Of a DNA stretch of 64,000 nucleotides, positions 28,945 to 37,514 are shown piece by piece (the first letter of the stretch is position 1; each line of letters opens with the position of its first letter). Position numbers and translations under genes: made by a program. The notes beneath the pieces are model-generated. The model worked only from the letters and a program-made list of their open reading frames with translations. It was not told where the DNA came from and did no database searches. Source of the DNA: a virus. The stretch is taken from positions 1 through 64,000 of the IMG/VR virus record IMGVR_UViG_3300027917_000024; one strand, given 5' to 3'.

Positions 28945-29730
28945 ATGTACATAAAGGCAAAAACCCTGCCTGATGCGTGGTTTCAAGCTGTCTATAATTT
29001 AATAGATTACGATGAAGACAAGAAACTAAAAAATGGAGTCCTATATCAAATAGACCAAGGCAGTTACGAGCAATCATGGCGACTTGAATATCCCTTTATT
29101 GCAATTGAAATAAATCATCCTCTAGAAAAACCTTTGCTTCCTGACCTCCCACCTCATACGAACTTACCCCCAATAGCTGATATGGCATATGTATATCAGT
29201 ATTTCATAGAGTATTTCATGGGAACTGAAATACCTCCTAATACTGTATACAGCTATGGAAGTCGAATTAATCAGATCTTGTGCTGGAACAAAGTACGTGC
29301 CTATGACATGCCCCAGTTAGATATATTGATAGAGAGACTTAAGGAACATCCCCACTCTAATCAGCTTATTTTACAGATAGCCGAACCCAGTGATCTTCTT
29401 CTTGTTGATCCTCCCTGTTTGAGATCTATAGCACTTAAAGTAATTGATGGTAACATAGATCTCCATGTTTACTTTCGTTCAAATGATCTCTGGTCTGGTT
29501 TTCCTGTCAATCTCGCCTGTATGTCACTCTTCCTTAAGTATTTGACAGTGATGGCTGAGTATGGAAGTGGGAAGATATATTACTTTAGTAGTGGGTTGCA
29601 TCTGTATCATCATAACTTCGAACATGCTGCCATTAGGTGTCAGAAACCAGAATTTATAGAACTGATAGCAAAGTTAATGGGTATAGCTCTTCCCACCAAA
29701 GGGACGTGTTTAGCTCATCAAGACGAATAG
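28945..29730 (+). CDS. Thymidylate synthase/dNMP hydroxymethylase-fold protein
   Basis: The 261-residue protein carries the thymidylate-synthase core: DPPCLRSIALKVIDGN with the active Cys, VYFRSNDLWSGFPVNLACMSLFLKYL, and YYFSSGLHLYHHNFE matching the substrate-binding D/G-x-H-x-Y-x-N/H end. The usual PCH reads PCL. The family makes dTMP or 5-hydroxymethyl-dUMP/dCMP using folate. In a phage it may feed DNA synthesis or make a modified base. It is followed by a ParB-like gene. Confidence 0.72.
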   Translation: MYIKAKTLPDAWFQAVYNLIDYDEDKKLKNGVLYQIDQGSYEQSWRLEYPFIAIEINHPLEKPLLPDLPPHTNLPPIADMAYVYQYFIEYFMGTEIPPNTVYSYGSRINQILCWNKVRAYDMPQLDILIERLKEHPHSNQLILQIAEPSDLLLVDPPCLRSIALKVIDGNIDLHVYFRSNDLWSGFPVNLACMSLFLKYLTVMAEYGSGKIYYFSSGLHLYHHNFEHAAIRCQKPEFIELIAKLMGIALPTKGTCLAHQDE

Positions 29731-29747
29731 ATGAAAGGAGTATTCCT

Positions 29748-30389
29748 ATGGAGCTTAAATTATCACAGCTTCTTCCAAATCCATTTCGTAAGATTGAACA
29801 GTACCCAATTGATAAGGAGAAGGTTGCAACACTAGTAGACTCAATTATGGAAACAGATTTTTGGGATAATCTACTTGCAAGACCTGCTCCTAAAAATGGT
29901 AAATACGAGCTTGCTTACGGGCACCATCGACTAGAAGCAGCAAAACAAGCAGGAATAAAAAAAGTAGATATTCCAATTAGAAATCTCTCCAATGCCAGAA
30001 TGATCAAGATAATGGCTAACGAGAATATGGAGCAGTATCGGGCCGATCCAAAAACAGTACTATCGACTATTGTTACAGCGAAAGAATTTTTAGACTCTGA
30101 AATTTCTAAGTGTTCAAAACTGAAGGACTTTTCGAAGCGAGTGGGTGCTGGCACCCGCTCATTATTTGCTAACGAATCTACCTTCCAAAAAGCAAAAGTA
30201 AGTAGTGTGGGAAAAGACATCCTTGGTAAATTTCTAGGGGTGAGCTGGAAGGAATGGTTAATAACTGAGGCATTAGCCACAATAAGAGATGTAAAGAAAA
30301 AGGAGGTATCGCAAGAAGCAATAGAGGAATTCAAAAGTATGAGGACTTCTGAGCCGTTTAGAGAAGTAGCAAAAGAACAGAGGAAATAA
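29748..30389 (+). CDS. ParB/Srx-domain protein
   Basis: The 213-residue protein has LSQLLPNPFRKIEQYPID, then YELAYGHHRLEAAKQAGI (the GxHRxxA motif of ParB-like domains) and MIKIMANENMEQYRAD, about residues 3-105. The rest is helical and basic. ParB-like domains bind DNA and in some families hydrolyse nucleotides. AAAGGAG lies before the ATG at 29748. Its neighbour is a thymidylate-synthase-like gene, so a DNA-modification link is possible but unproven. Confidence 0.75.
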   Translation: MELKLSQLLPNPFRKIEQYPIDKEKVATLVDSIMETDFWDNLLARPAPKNGKYELAYGHHRLEAAKQAGIKKVDIPIRNLSNARMIKIMANENMEQYRADPKTVLSTIVTAKEFLDSEISKCSKLKDFSKRVGAGTRSLFANESTFQKAKVSSVGKDILGKFLGVSWKEWLITEALATIRDVKKKEVSQEAIEEFKSMRTSEPFREVAKEQRK

Positions 30390-30399
30390 AAATAAAATC

Positions 30400-30428
30400 T
30401 TGAACTGATAATACTAGTGTGATACTAT
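30400..30428 (+). promoter_or_regulatory. Rightward promoter
   Basis: TTGAAC (30400-30405), 17-nt spacer ending GTGTGA, TACTAT (30423-30428), an extended -10. Start expected near 30435. Confidence 0.7.
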
Positions 30429-30434
30429 ATATTT

Positions 30435-30546
30435 AACTGCCAATACATAGTAACTTTCCTTTCCTGTACGGATCAAGGATAGCTAAGGTGGAGGGTTATT
30501 GGCAGAAACACTAGGTCAGGTACTGATTGCCCTCCACCCCTTTTTT
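30435..30546 (+). ncRNA. Structured leader or small RNA with intrinsic terminator
   Basis: From the expected start the RNA begins with CTGCCAATA (30437-30445), perfectly complementary to TATTGGCAG (30497-30505). GGTGGAGGG (30487-30495) pairs perfectly with CCCTCCACC (30530-30538), which is followed by CC and T6. The two 9-bp helices interleave, so they form a pseudoknot or compete, as in attenuators. The basic-protein gene follows. Confidence 0.55.
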
Positions 30547-30561
30547 GTTCTAAATGAGGCT

Positions 30562-30777
30562 ATGGCAAGCGTTAAGAATAGTAGAAAGAAAGGCCGCAGA
30601 TCGAAAGGTAAAAAAAGGAGAAAGGTTGAGAAGGAAAAAAGCAGAAAGACTAGGAAATATAAAGCAGGGAAATCACGAAGTGGAAAAAGCAATGCCCGAT
30701 CAACTAGTAAAAAGACTCGTAACAAAGCAACCAAGAAGAATAAAAAGAAGGATAAGAGCAAGAAGAGGAAGCAATAG
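30562..30777 (+). CDS. Highly basic protamine-like small protein
   Basis: The 71-residue product starts MASVKNSRKKGRRSKGKKRR and consists almost wholly of Lys, Arg, Ser and Thr with no hydrophobic core. It resembles histone-H1-tail or protamine-like DNA-binding proteins by composition. The ribosome site is weak (GAGG close to ATG), and an overlapping +1 frame (30554-30787) is also basic, so the frame is uncertain. It follows a terminator-bearing leader. Confidence 0.5.
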   Translation: MASVKNSRKKGRRSKGKKRRKVEKEKSRKTRKYKAGKSRSGKSNARSTSKKTRNKATKKNKKKDKSKKRKQ

Positions 30778-30831
30778 CGGCCATTAGTGTTACTGTTAAC
30801 CCCAACCTTTAGTGGGGTAAAGGAGTAGTAT

Positions 30832-31095
30832 ATGAAAGCAGTCCTCAACTACCTCCTCGAACAGCCTAAGACCTATATTCCTCTGATTGGAATTGCAATT
30901 ACTTGGGGGGCTGACATTATTGCACAGCAACTCGGTGTTCCACTATCCATCAGTCCTGAGGTCAAAGAATCTCTCACGGTACTTTTGGGAGTTCTTGCAG
31001 CCTACCTTTTACGTAGAGGCACTGTGAAAGACAAGGACATGGATAAGAAGCTCGAAGAACTCATGAAGAAGATATTAAAGGAAGTTCGAGGTTAG
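30832..31095 (+). CDS. Small membrane protein, possible holin
   Basis: The 87-residue protein has two hydrophobic segments (YIPLIGIAITWGADIIA and LTVLLGVLAAYLL) and a charged C-terminus (DKDMDKKLEELMKKIL). The size and topology fit small holins or phage membrane proteins. AAAGGAG is upstream, with a TTAACCCC/GGGGTAA hairpin just before it. No lysin gene adjoins it, so the holin call is tentative. Confidence 0.55.
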   Translation: MKAVLNYLLEQPKTYIPLIGIAITWGADIIAQQLGVPLSISPEVKESLTVLLGVLAAYLLRRGTVKDKDMDKKLEELMKKILKEVRG

Positions 31096-31325
31096 TAATT
31101 AAAAGCAGCTAAGTCCATAATTTCTGGACATACCGCACAAAAAAGTAGGGAGTAAGACATTTCTCGTTCAAAATTAGGAAAAAAGTCTCAGCTACTCAAC
31201 TTCAAATATCAAAACACACACCTCAGATGCAGGTGTACTTCACATAAATGCCGTCACTATAAAAAAGGAGAATGCAAAAAAATATATAAAAACAGCAAAC
31301 CTACCTATTAGGAGATCGTACAAAT

Positions 31326-34184
31326 ATGCCAGGAAAACTATCAGACAATGCATTACAAGTAGCACAATCCAGATATTTTATGGAAGGTGAGGATTGGGAG
31401 AAATGTACTTATCGAGTTGCAAGTAGTGTAGCTACTATTGAGAAGGACAAAGAAAAATACGAACAAGCATTCCACGAAATGATTTATAATATGGAGTTTA
31501 TACCTGGTGGGAGGATACTTCGAAATGCAGGAAGACCGAAGGGAAACTGTTATAACTGTTTTAATATTCCAATAAATGATAGTAGAGAAGAGATAGGAGA
31601 ACACCTTAAAAACTGTCTTATTACCTGGGGAACCGGTGGTGGAATTGGTTGTAATTGGTCATCTATTAGACCAAAGAACAGTCCTATAATTACTTCTGGT
31701 GGCCAAGCTTCTGGACCTGTCAGTTTTCTTGAAGCTACCGATGCCCTCGCTGCTACTATAGAATCAGGAGGTCAGAGAAGAAGTGCTGCCCTTGCTAGCC
31801 TAGATATTACACATCCTGACATCTTTGATTTCATCGATGCCAAATTAGTCCACGGGAAGCTATCTCATTTTAACATTAGTGTTAATATCAATAATGATTT
31901 CTTAGTCGCCGTTGAATCCAATGATGAAATAGAACTCATATTCAATCAACAGGTCTATAAAAAAGTCAAGGCAAGGACTCTGTGGAATAAAATTTTAAAG
32001 AATATGCTGAATCATGCAGAACCTGGACTATTAAATACAAGTAACCTATACAAAAATAACTCATACTCATATGCAAATGTGACCTGTCTTTCTGGTGATA
32101 CATTAATTTCTACTACAGATGGGCTTGTACCTATAAAAAATCTTGTAGGAAAAACTATAAATTTAGTTACTGATTTGAGGACTATTAATTCGCAAGGTAC
32201 ATTTATAGAGCGTGGTAGAGGAGTGTATTCTGGAAAACAACTATTATTTGAGGTAAAACTGTCCAATAAACAAATTCTTAAGGTGACACACGACCATGAA
32301 GTAAGAACGATGAGAGGTTGGAAAAAGGTAAAAGATCTAAAAATAAACAAAGACTATTTACTGGTGCAAAATTCTATTTCTCAAAATTTTATTAGTAAAG
32401 AAATAAATGAAGCTGAATATGATGATGGATTTATGGTAGGTTATTTAGTTGGGGATGGTTGGATAACATACCATAAAAACAATAAGAGTACTCAATACGG
32501 ATTTGTATGTCATGAAGACGAAAAGAACATTATTGATTTTATTTATGAAAAAATCAATAGTATGACAAAGCGAGAAACTAATTGGAGAAGATCTTCTAAT
32601 GGAGGAAAATCTTTTGAGTTAGTAACAACAGATAGTGTCATAAGACAATATTTCTCTAAATGGGGTTATGTAGACATTACAAATAAATATGGGTACACAT
32701 CAGGGACCAAAAAAAGTAGTAAGTTTATATCAGATGAGGTGTTAACTTCTTCTCCATCTTTTAAACGAGGTTTTATATCTGGCCTATTTTCCGCAGATGG
32801 ACATATTTGCACTTACAAAAAAAGTAAGTGTTCTAGGATTCAATTGACTACCGCAAAAAGGGATACAGCACAAAGACTCCAAATAATGTTAAATGAGTTT
32901 GGCATCCCAACGAGTATAGGCTCTGGGATAACTAAACTGAATGGAAAATTACATACATGTTATAATGTAACAACATCAGGATTTTTGGCAACTATGGCTT
33001 TTAAAAGTCATATTGGTTTGAAATATAGTATAAAACAAAAAGAATTGAATTTAGTTACACCGGAAACATGTACAGATTGGACTACCAAATTTTATGGTGC
33101 TTATCTTGTAAAAAGCGTTAAAGAATTAGAAGTAGAAGATGTTTATGATATTCAAGCTGATGTTACCCACTCACTTATTGCAAACGGAATAGTTGTCCAT
33201 AATTGCACCAACCCATGCGGAGAATTGCCCCTCGAACCTTACTCGGCTTGCTGCTTAGGTTCCCTTATTCTTCCTAAATATATTAGCGAAGGAGGGAAAG
33301 TTCATTGGAAAAAGTTAGAAGACACCATCAAACTGGCTATAAGATTCCTAGATAATGTGATTGACGTGACAAGATATGAATTAAAACAAGTTGATATAGC
33401 TGCACACAGGTCAAGAAGAGTCGGTTTAGGAGGCGCAGGACTAGCCGAATTCCTTTTCGCTAAGAAAGTAAGATACGGAACAGAAGAATCTATATCAGAA
33501 ATAGAACGCCTCGTTAAGTTTATCAGAAACGTTGCTTATCAGACCCTAGTTGAACTCTCTGTCGAAAAGGGCTCTTTCCCAGCATTTGATCCTATAGCAT
33601 ATGGTAAGGCATCTTTTGTTAGAAAACTCCCTGCATCACTACGGAGTGATATTAAAAAACATGGATCAAGGTGCGTTACTTCTTTATCATGGGCTCCGAC
33701 AGGAACTATCTCCTTATTACCAGAAGTCTCTAGTGGATGCGAGCCTCTCTTCGCCAGGGCTTATAAGAGGAAGGACAGAGTTGGCACTCGTATTTATATA
33801 CATCCAGTATATAGAAAATTAATAGAGGAGGGCAACCTTATCAAACAAAAGGAGCTCCCAGATTGGTTTGTAGATGCTTATGATTTAACGCCTCAAGATC
33901 ATCTAGAAGTCCAAAGCATCATTACTAAATACATTGATAGTGCAGTGAGCAAGACCATTAACCTACCAAAAGAAACTACCTCAGATCAATTAAGTTCACT
34001 CCTATTAGAGTATATCTACGACTTAAAAGGTGTAACAGTATACAGAGACGGATCCAGAGAAGGTCAAGTATTAAACAGAATTCCCCACGAAGAAACACTA
34101 AAAGCAGTCAAAGACGGTAAAATAATTGATGACGAAATTCCAGAAGAAGCAACAAAATGTGCATCGGGGAAATGTGATATCTAG
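31326..34184 (+). CDS. Class II ribonucleotide reductase with intein
   Basis: The 952-residue precursor gives about 579 residues after splicing. The host part has GRILRNAG, GNCYNCFNI with the first redox Cys, GTGGGIGCNWS, then CTNPCGELPLEPYSACCLGS with the NPCGE finger loop, SWAPTGTISLL and SGCEPLFARAYKR. This is the B12-dependent class II enzyme, converting ribonucleotides to deoxyribonucleotides. C945 and C950 near the end form the expected redox tail. The intein (residues 254-626) sits right before the finger loop. First gene of the replication operon; AGGAG lies 11 nt before the ATG. Confidence 0.9.
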   Translation: MPGKLSDNALQVAQSRYFMEGEDWEKCTYRVASSVATIEKDKEKYEQAFHEMIYNMEFIPGGRILRNAGRPKGNCYNCFNIPINDSREEIGEHLKNCLITWGTGGGIGCNWSSIRPKNSPIITSGGQASGPVSFLEATDALAATIESGGQRRSAALASLDITHPDIFDFIDAKLVHGKLSHFNISVNINNDFLVAVESNDEIELIFNQQVYKKVKARTLWNKILKNMLNHAEPGLLNTSNLYKNNSYSYANVTCLSGDTLISTTDGLVPIKNLVGKTINLVTDLRTINSQGTFIERGRGVYSGKQLLFEVKLSNKQILKVTHDHEVRTMRGWKKVKDLKINKDYLLVQNSISQNFISKEINEAEYDDGFMVGYLVGDGWITYHKNNKSTQYGFVCHEDEKNIIDFIYEKINSMTKRETNWRRSSNGGKSFELVTTDSVIRQYFSKWGYVDITNKYGYTSGTKKSSKFISDEVLTSSPSFKRGFISGLFSADGHICTYKKSKCSRIQLTTAKRDTAQRLQIMLNEFGIPTSIGSGITKLNGKLHTCYNVTTSGFLATMAFKSHIGLKYSIKQKELNLVTPETCTDWTTKFYGAYLVKSVKELEVEDVYDIQADVTHSLIANGIVVHNCTNPCGELPLEPYSACCLGSLILPKYISEGGKVHWKKLEDTIKLAIRFLDNVIDVTRYELKQVDIAAHRSRRVGLGGAGLAEFLFAKKVRYGTEESISEIERLVKFIRNVAYQTLVELSVEKGSFPAFDPIAYGKASFVRKLPASLRSDIKKHGSRCVTSLSWAPTGTISLLPEVSSGCEPLFARAYKRKDRVGTRIYIHPVYRKLIEEGNLIKQKELPDWFVDAYDLTPQDHLEVQSIITKYIDSAVSKTINLPKETTSDQLSSLLLEYIYDLKGVTVYRDGSREGQVLNRIPHEETLKAVKDGKIIDDEIPEEATKCASGKCDI
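32085..33203 (+). mobile_element. Class 1 intein with LAGLIDADG endonuclease (RNR)
   Basis: Residues 254-626 of the precursor. It starts with CLSGDTLIS, has block B LKVTHDHEV, two LAGLIDADG-like motifs (GYLVGDGWI and SGLFSADGHI) and ends GIVVHN before Cys+1 of CTNPCGE. All splicing residues are present. Confidence 0.92.
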
Positions 34185-34186
34185 AC

Positions 34187-36643
34187 ATGATACAGATTGT
34201 AAAAACTAATACATATTCAAAGCTTGAGTTTATTCAAGAAAACCCACTTGATTTAGAGACTCACAAGAAGTGCGTAGCTGAGCTCCATCGTAGACTAGCC
34301 ATATTTGATCCTAATGCAAAATTCTCTGAAAAGTATAATTCGTTTAAGTCTAACGGCGAGCGTATTTGGGATGGCTATATTCGTTTCTTCAATACCAAGA
34401 ACTTCTCATTCCTTACAGGCCACCTCCCTTACGTTGAGAAAGTCCTTGATGGCCAAGAAGTTGAGTACGGAATCATTGATAAATGCTACCGGCCCAATGT
34501 TGATATAAGTCCTGTCTATGAACTAAAGGGAATTACATTAAGAGATTACCAGAAAAAGGGTGTCTATATCTGCACCAACAGAACTAATCGAGGAGTATTT
34601 TATCAAGCAACAAATTCTGGTAAAGGACATAGTTTAGATACACCTATACTTACTCCTACTGGGTGGCAAGAGATACAAAATTTAAAAGTAGGAGATTATA
34701 TTGTTGCTGCTGATGGATGCCCTACAAGAATTACTGGTTTATTTCCTAGAGGTAAACAGCAAACTTATACAATTACATTTAATGATCATACTTCTATTAT
34801 TTGTGATGCTGATCATTTATGGACAGTACAGACACCATACAGCAAAAAGAAACTATGGAATACCTTATCTACGAAAGAAATAATAAAGCGAAATAATAAA
34901 TTAGGTAAGAGAGCTTCACGCCTTAAAATACCTAATTGTTATCCTATCCAGTTTAACAGAAAAAAATTACTTTTGAAACCCTATGTTTTAGGAGTATTAT
35001 TAGGTAATGGAAGTCTTTGTTATACCACACCAAAATTAACTACTACAGATAAAGAAATAGTCAATGCAATATCAAGATATTACAAAGTGAATCCGATCAG
35101 TTCGAAAAACAGATGCCAAGGATATTCTATATTAGACATACACGATATTATCAAACAATTAGGACTAAACGATGTAAGGTCATGGACAAAATTTATACCA
35201 AAAGAGTATTTACTATCCGATATTGATGATAGATTGGCTATTCTTCAAGGACTAATGGATACAGATGGAACAGTATGTAAAAGTGGAAGGACAGTTAGTT
35301 TTAGTAGTACTTCAAAACAGTTAGTATGTGATGTTATGTATTTAGTTAGATCTTTAGGAGGAAAAGCTGTCTTAGGTAAACCGAGGCGTACAATTTATAC
35401 AATTAACGGCATAAAAAAACAAGGACGAGAAAGCTATCGAGTATATATTAAATTAATTTATGATAATCTTATACCTTTTAGGTTGGCTAGGAAAAAAGTT
35501 CGATACTATAACCATACGCATAAAAAACATAGCTATAAAACTATTGTAGGTATAAAGGATGCAGGAATACAAGAAACTATTTGTATTTCAATCAATCACC
35601 CATCTGGCTTATATGTAGCTAAAGATTTTATAGTGACACACAATACAATCCAGGCAATTGCTACTTGCGAATCCATCCCTGTGAACACTCTTTTTCTAGT
35701 GGATCGAGTAGAGCTTCTAGACCAGGCGTATAAAAAGTTCAAGAAGCATGGGTCCAGAGAAGTTGGAGTCATTACACCACAGGAATTTGAGCCTAGGGAA
35801 GTAACCATCGGACTGCAACGAACCATCTGGAGTAGGCTTAGAAATCAATATACTAGGGATGAATATACAAATTATTTGAAATCGGTAGAAATGCTGTTCG
35901 TCGATGAAGTACATAAGTCAACTTCTTCTACCTGGAAATATGTACTTAGGCATATGCATCACGCTTACTATCGGTACGGCCTATCTGGTACTCCTCTGTT
36001 AGAAGATGCCATTCGAAATATGCTCCTTGTTGGTTTTATTGGTAGGATTGTACAGAAAATTAGCAATCAATATCTAATTGAAAATGGATATTCTGCAAAG
36101 CCTTTAATTAACATTGTAAAACGTGAGGCGGAGAGGATTTCCAGTACTCTTGATTACATTGAGGTATACAGAATAGGGATAACAGAGAATGCTACAAGAA
36201 ACGCTCAAATTATAGATCTAATCAAAAAGCATAGTGGGGAAACCATTCTTGTAATAGTAAAACATTTAGAGCACGGTAGGATCATAAAAAGTTCCATAGA
36301 AAAAGAGAAAGGGTATTTTGTATCGGGACAGGATAGGAAGGCAGAACGTATTTCGATATATAATAAATTTAAAGATAAAAAGATCCCAATCGTAATTGCA
36401 ACCATGATCTACAAAGAAGGAATAGACATCAGTGCTATTGATGTTCTTATATATGCAGCTGGCGAGAAGGCACCTGTTACAATATTACAGGTTCTTGGAA
36501 GGGGACTAAGAGCAAGGGAGGATAAGAAGTTTTTAAAATATTATGACTTTGAAGATAAAGGGCATCGCCATTTGAGCAGCCATACAAGAAAAAGGATCAA
36601 GATCTACAAGAGAGAGAATTTCTTAATTGAATACATAAGATAG
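34187..36643 (+). CDS. SF2 DNA helicase (UvsW-like) with class 3 intein
   Basis: The 818-residue precursor gives about 478 residues. Host motifs are YQATNSGK/TIQAIA (Walker A split by the intein), LFVDEVHKS (motif II), YGLSGTPL (motif III), IVIATMIYKEGID and ILQVLGRGLRAR (motif VI). This fits the UvsW/DEAD-DEAH group that remodels branched DNA in recombination-dependent replication. The intein occupies residues 147-486. It starts 2 nt after the reductase stop. Confidence 0.85.
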   Translation: MIQIVKTNTYSKLEFIQENPLDLETHKKCVAELHRRLAIFDPNAKFSEKYNSFKSNGERIWDGYIRFFNTKNFSFLTGHLPYVEKVLDGQEVEYGIIDKCYRPNVDISPVYELKGITLRDYQKKGVYICTNRTNRGVFYQATNSGKGHSLDTPILTPTGWQEIQNLKVGDYIVAADGCPTRITGLFPRGKQQTYTITFNDHTSIICDADHLWTVQTPYSKKKLWNTLSTKEIIKRNNKLGKRASRLKIPNCYPIQFNRKKLLLKPYVLGVLLGNGSLCYTTPKLTTTDKEIVNAISRYYKVNPISSKNRCQGYSILDIHDIIKQLGLNDVRSWTKFIPKEYLLSDIDDRLAILQGLMDTDGTVCKSGRTVSFSSTSKQLVCDVMYLVRSLGGKAVLGKPRRTIYTINGIKKQGRESYRVYIKLIYDNLIPFRLARKKVRYYNHTHKKHSYKTIVGIKDAGIQETICISINHPSGLYVAKDFIVTHNTIQAIATCESIPVNTLFLVDRVELLDQAYKKFKKHGSREVGVITPQEFEPREVTIGLQRTIWSRLRNQYTRDEYTNYLKSVEMLFVDEVHKSTSSTWKYVLRHMHHAYYRYGLSGTPLLEDAIRNMLLVGFIGRIVQKISNQYLIENGYSAKPLINIVKREAERISSTLDYIEVYRIGITENATRNAQIIDLIKKHSGETILVIVKHLEHGRIIKSSIEKEKGYFVSGQDRKAERISIYNKFKDKKIPIVIATMIYKEGIDISAIDVLIYAAGEKAPVTILQVLGRGLRAREDKKFLKYYDFEDKGHRHLSSHTRKRIKIYKRENFLIEYIR
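34625..35644 (+). mobile_element. Class 3 (WCT-type) intein with LAGLIDADG endonuclease
   Basis: Residues 147-486 of the helicase. The first residue is Gly (GHSLDTPILTPTGW), not Cys/Ser. Block B has HLW (W212), block F has TICISINHPSG (C466), and the +1 residue is Thr after FIVTHN. W, C and T together are the class 3 signature. LAGLIDADG-like motifs are GVLLGNGSL and GLMDTDGTV. Confidence 0.85.
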
Positions 36644-36659
36644 AATACTGAGAGGTATC

Positions 36660-37514
36660 ATGACAGAGATACCTGATTTTGTTAGAATGGAAGATTATGT
36701 AGAAAGGGCTAATGGAACTTATACTCGGTATTCCACACCTGAACTAAATCTTCGGATCCGACAGATGATTGAGATGTTAGGCCTTGATCCAAAAGATGGG
36801 GAGATGAAGAAGAAGATATGGAGTGACAGAACACAAGAAAGAATCATAAGCCATTTACTTTCATATGCTATACAAGAAAAAAAAGTAGATTATACTCACA
36901 CATGGTACAAATGGTTAAAGAATAAAATAAACGAATTTCATTACAGATATACAAAACATCAGCTTATACATAAAGATACTATCGATGCGTACAAAAAACT
37001 ATTCAGATTATACCTATTTATTACAACAGAGACAGGCGTATTAAAGGCAGAAGATAAAGGCAAGGAATTAAATTACTATATAGCAGCGCAATATAGTGCC
37101 AGGTACAGTCCAGTGAAAGGCTTATTGACTAAATTTACAGTTGATACATTTTTATTCAATCGTAATATCCTTTACTACAGGGATTTTAAAAAGAACGGGT
37201 TTCCCCCAACACTCATCATACCAGGACCAAAGCTCCTATACCACCCCAAAGAAACCAATGAACACAAACGTAGACTTCGTAACCTACCTGATATAAAATG
37301 TACTCCATTTCTTGACATCACCCTTCCTATCTTAAACCTCAGAATACCAGCACTTACCAGGAAGACAAACGATTGGCTCCATCATTACCTCCGTTCCATC
37401 GAGCTCATGATGATTCGAGAAAGATTGCTTGCTCGACCTTACAATCGCTTTCTTCTATCTGTTGAGCATTTGAGAGTATACAAGGAGATAATGAGTCGTG
37501 CAAGTACAAAGTAA
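36660..37514 (+). CDS. Hypothetical protein of the replication operon
   Basis: The 284-residue protein (MTEIPDFVRMEDYVERANG...) is helical and basic, with YTHTWYKWLKNKINEFHYRY and RIPALTRKTNDWLHHYL. No motif recognised. Its place between an SF2 helicase and the primase-helicase, whose GTG start overlaps its end by 17 nt, suggests a replication accessory role such as helicase loading, but this is inference. Confidence 0.65.
   Translation: MTEIPDFVRMEDYVERANGTYTRYSTPELNLRIRQMIEMLGLDPKDGEMKKKIWSDRTQERIISHLLSYAIQEKKVDYTHTWYKWLKNKINEFHYRYTKHQLIHKDTIDAYKKLFRLYLFITTETGVLKAEDKGKELNYYIAAQYSARYSPVKGLLTKFTVDTFLFNRNILYYRDFKKNGFPPTLIIPGPKLLYHPKETNEHKRRLRNLPDIKCTPFLDITLPILNLRIPALTRKTNDWLHHYLRSIELMMIRERLLARPYNRFLLSVEHLRVYKEIMSRASTK

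Noticed and set aside
30516-30848. Minus-strand 110-codon Leu/Phe-rich frame
   Set aside because: It is the antisense of the Lys/Arg-rich gene; its composition follows from AAG/AGA codons on the other strand.
31096-31325. Small gene or regulatory RNA before the reductase
   Set aside because: No frame with a ribosome site; only short hairpins (ACACCT/AGGTGT, GTCC/GGAC) and no promoter match good enough to report.
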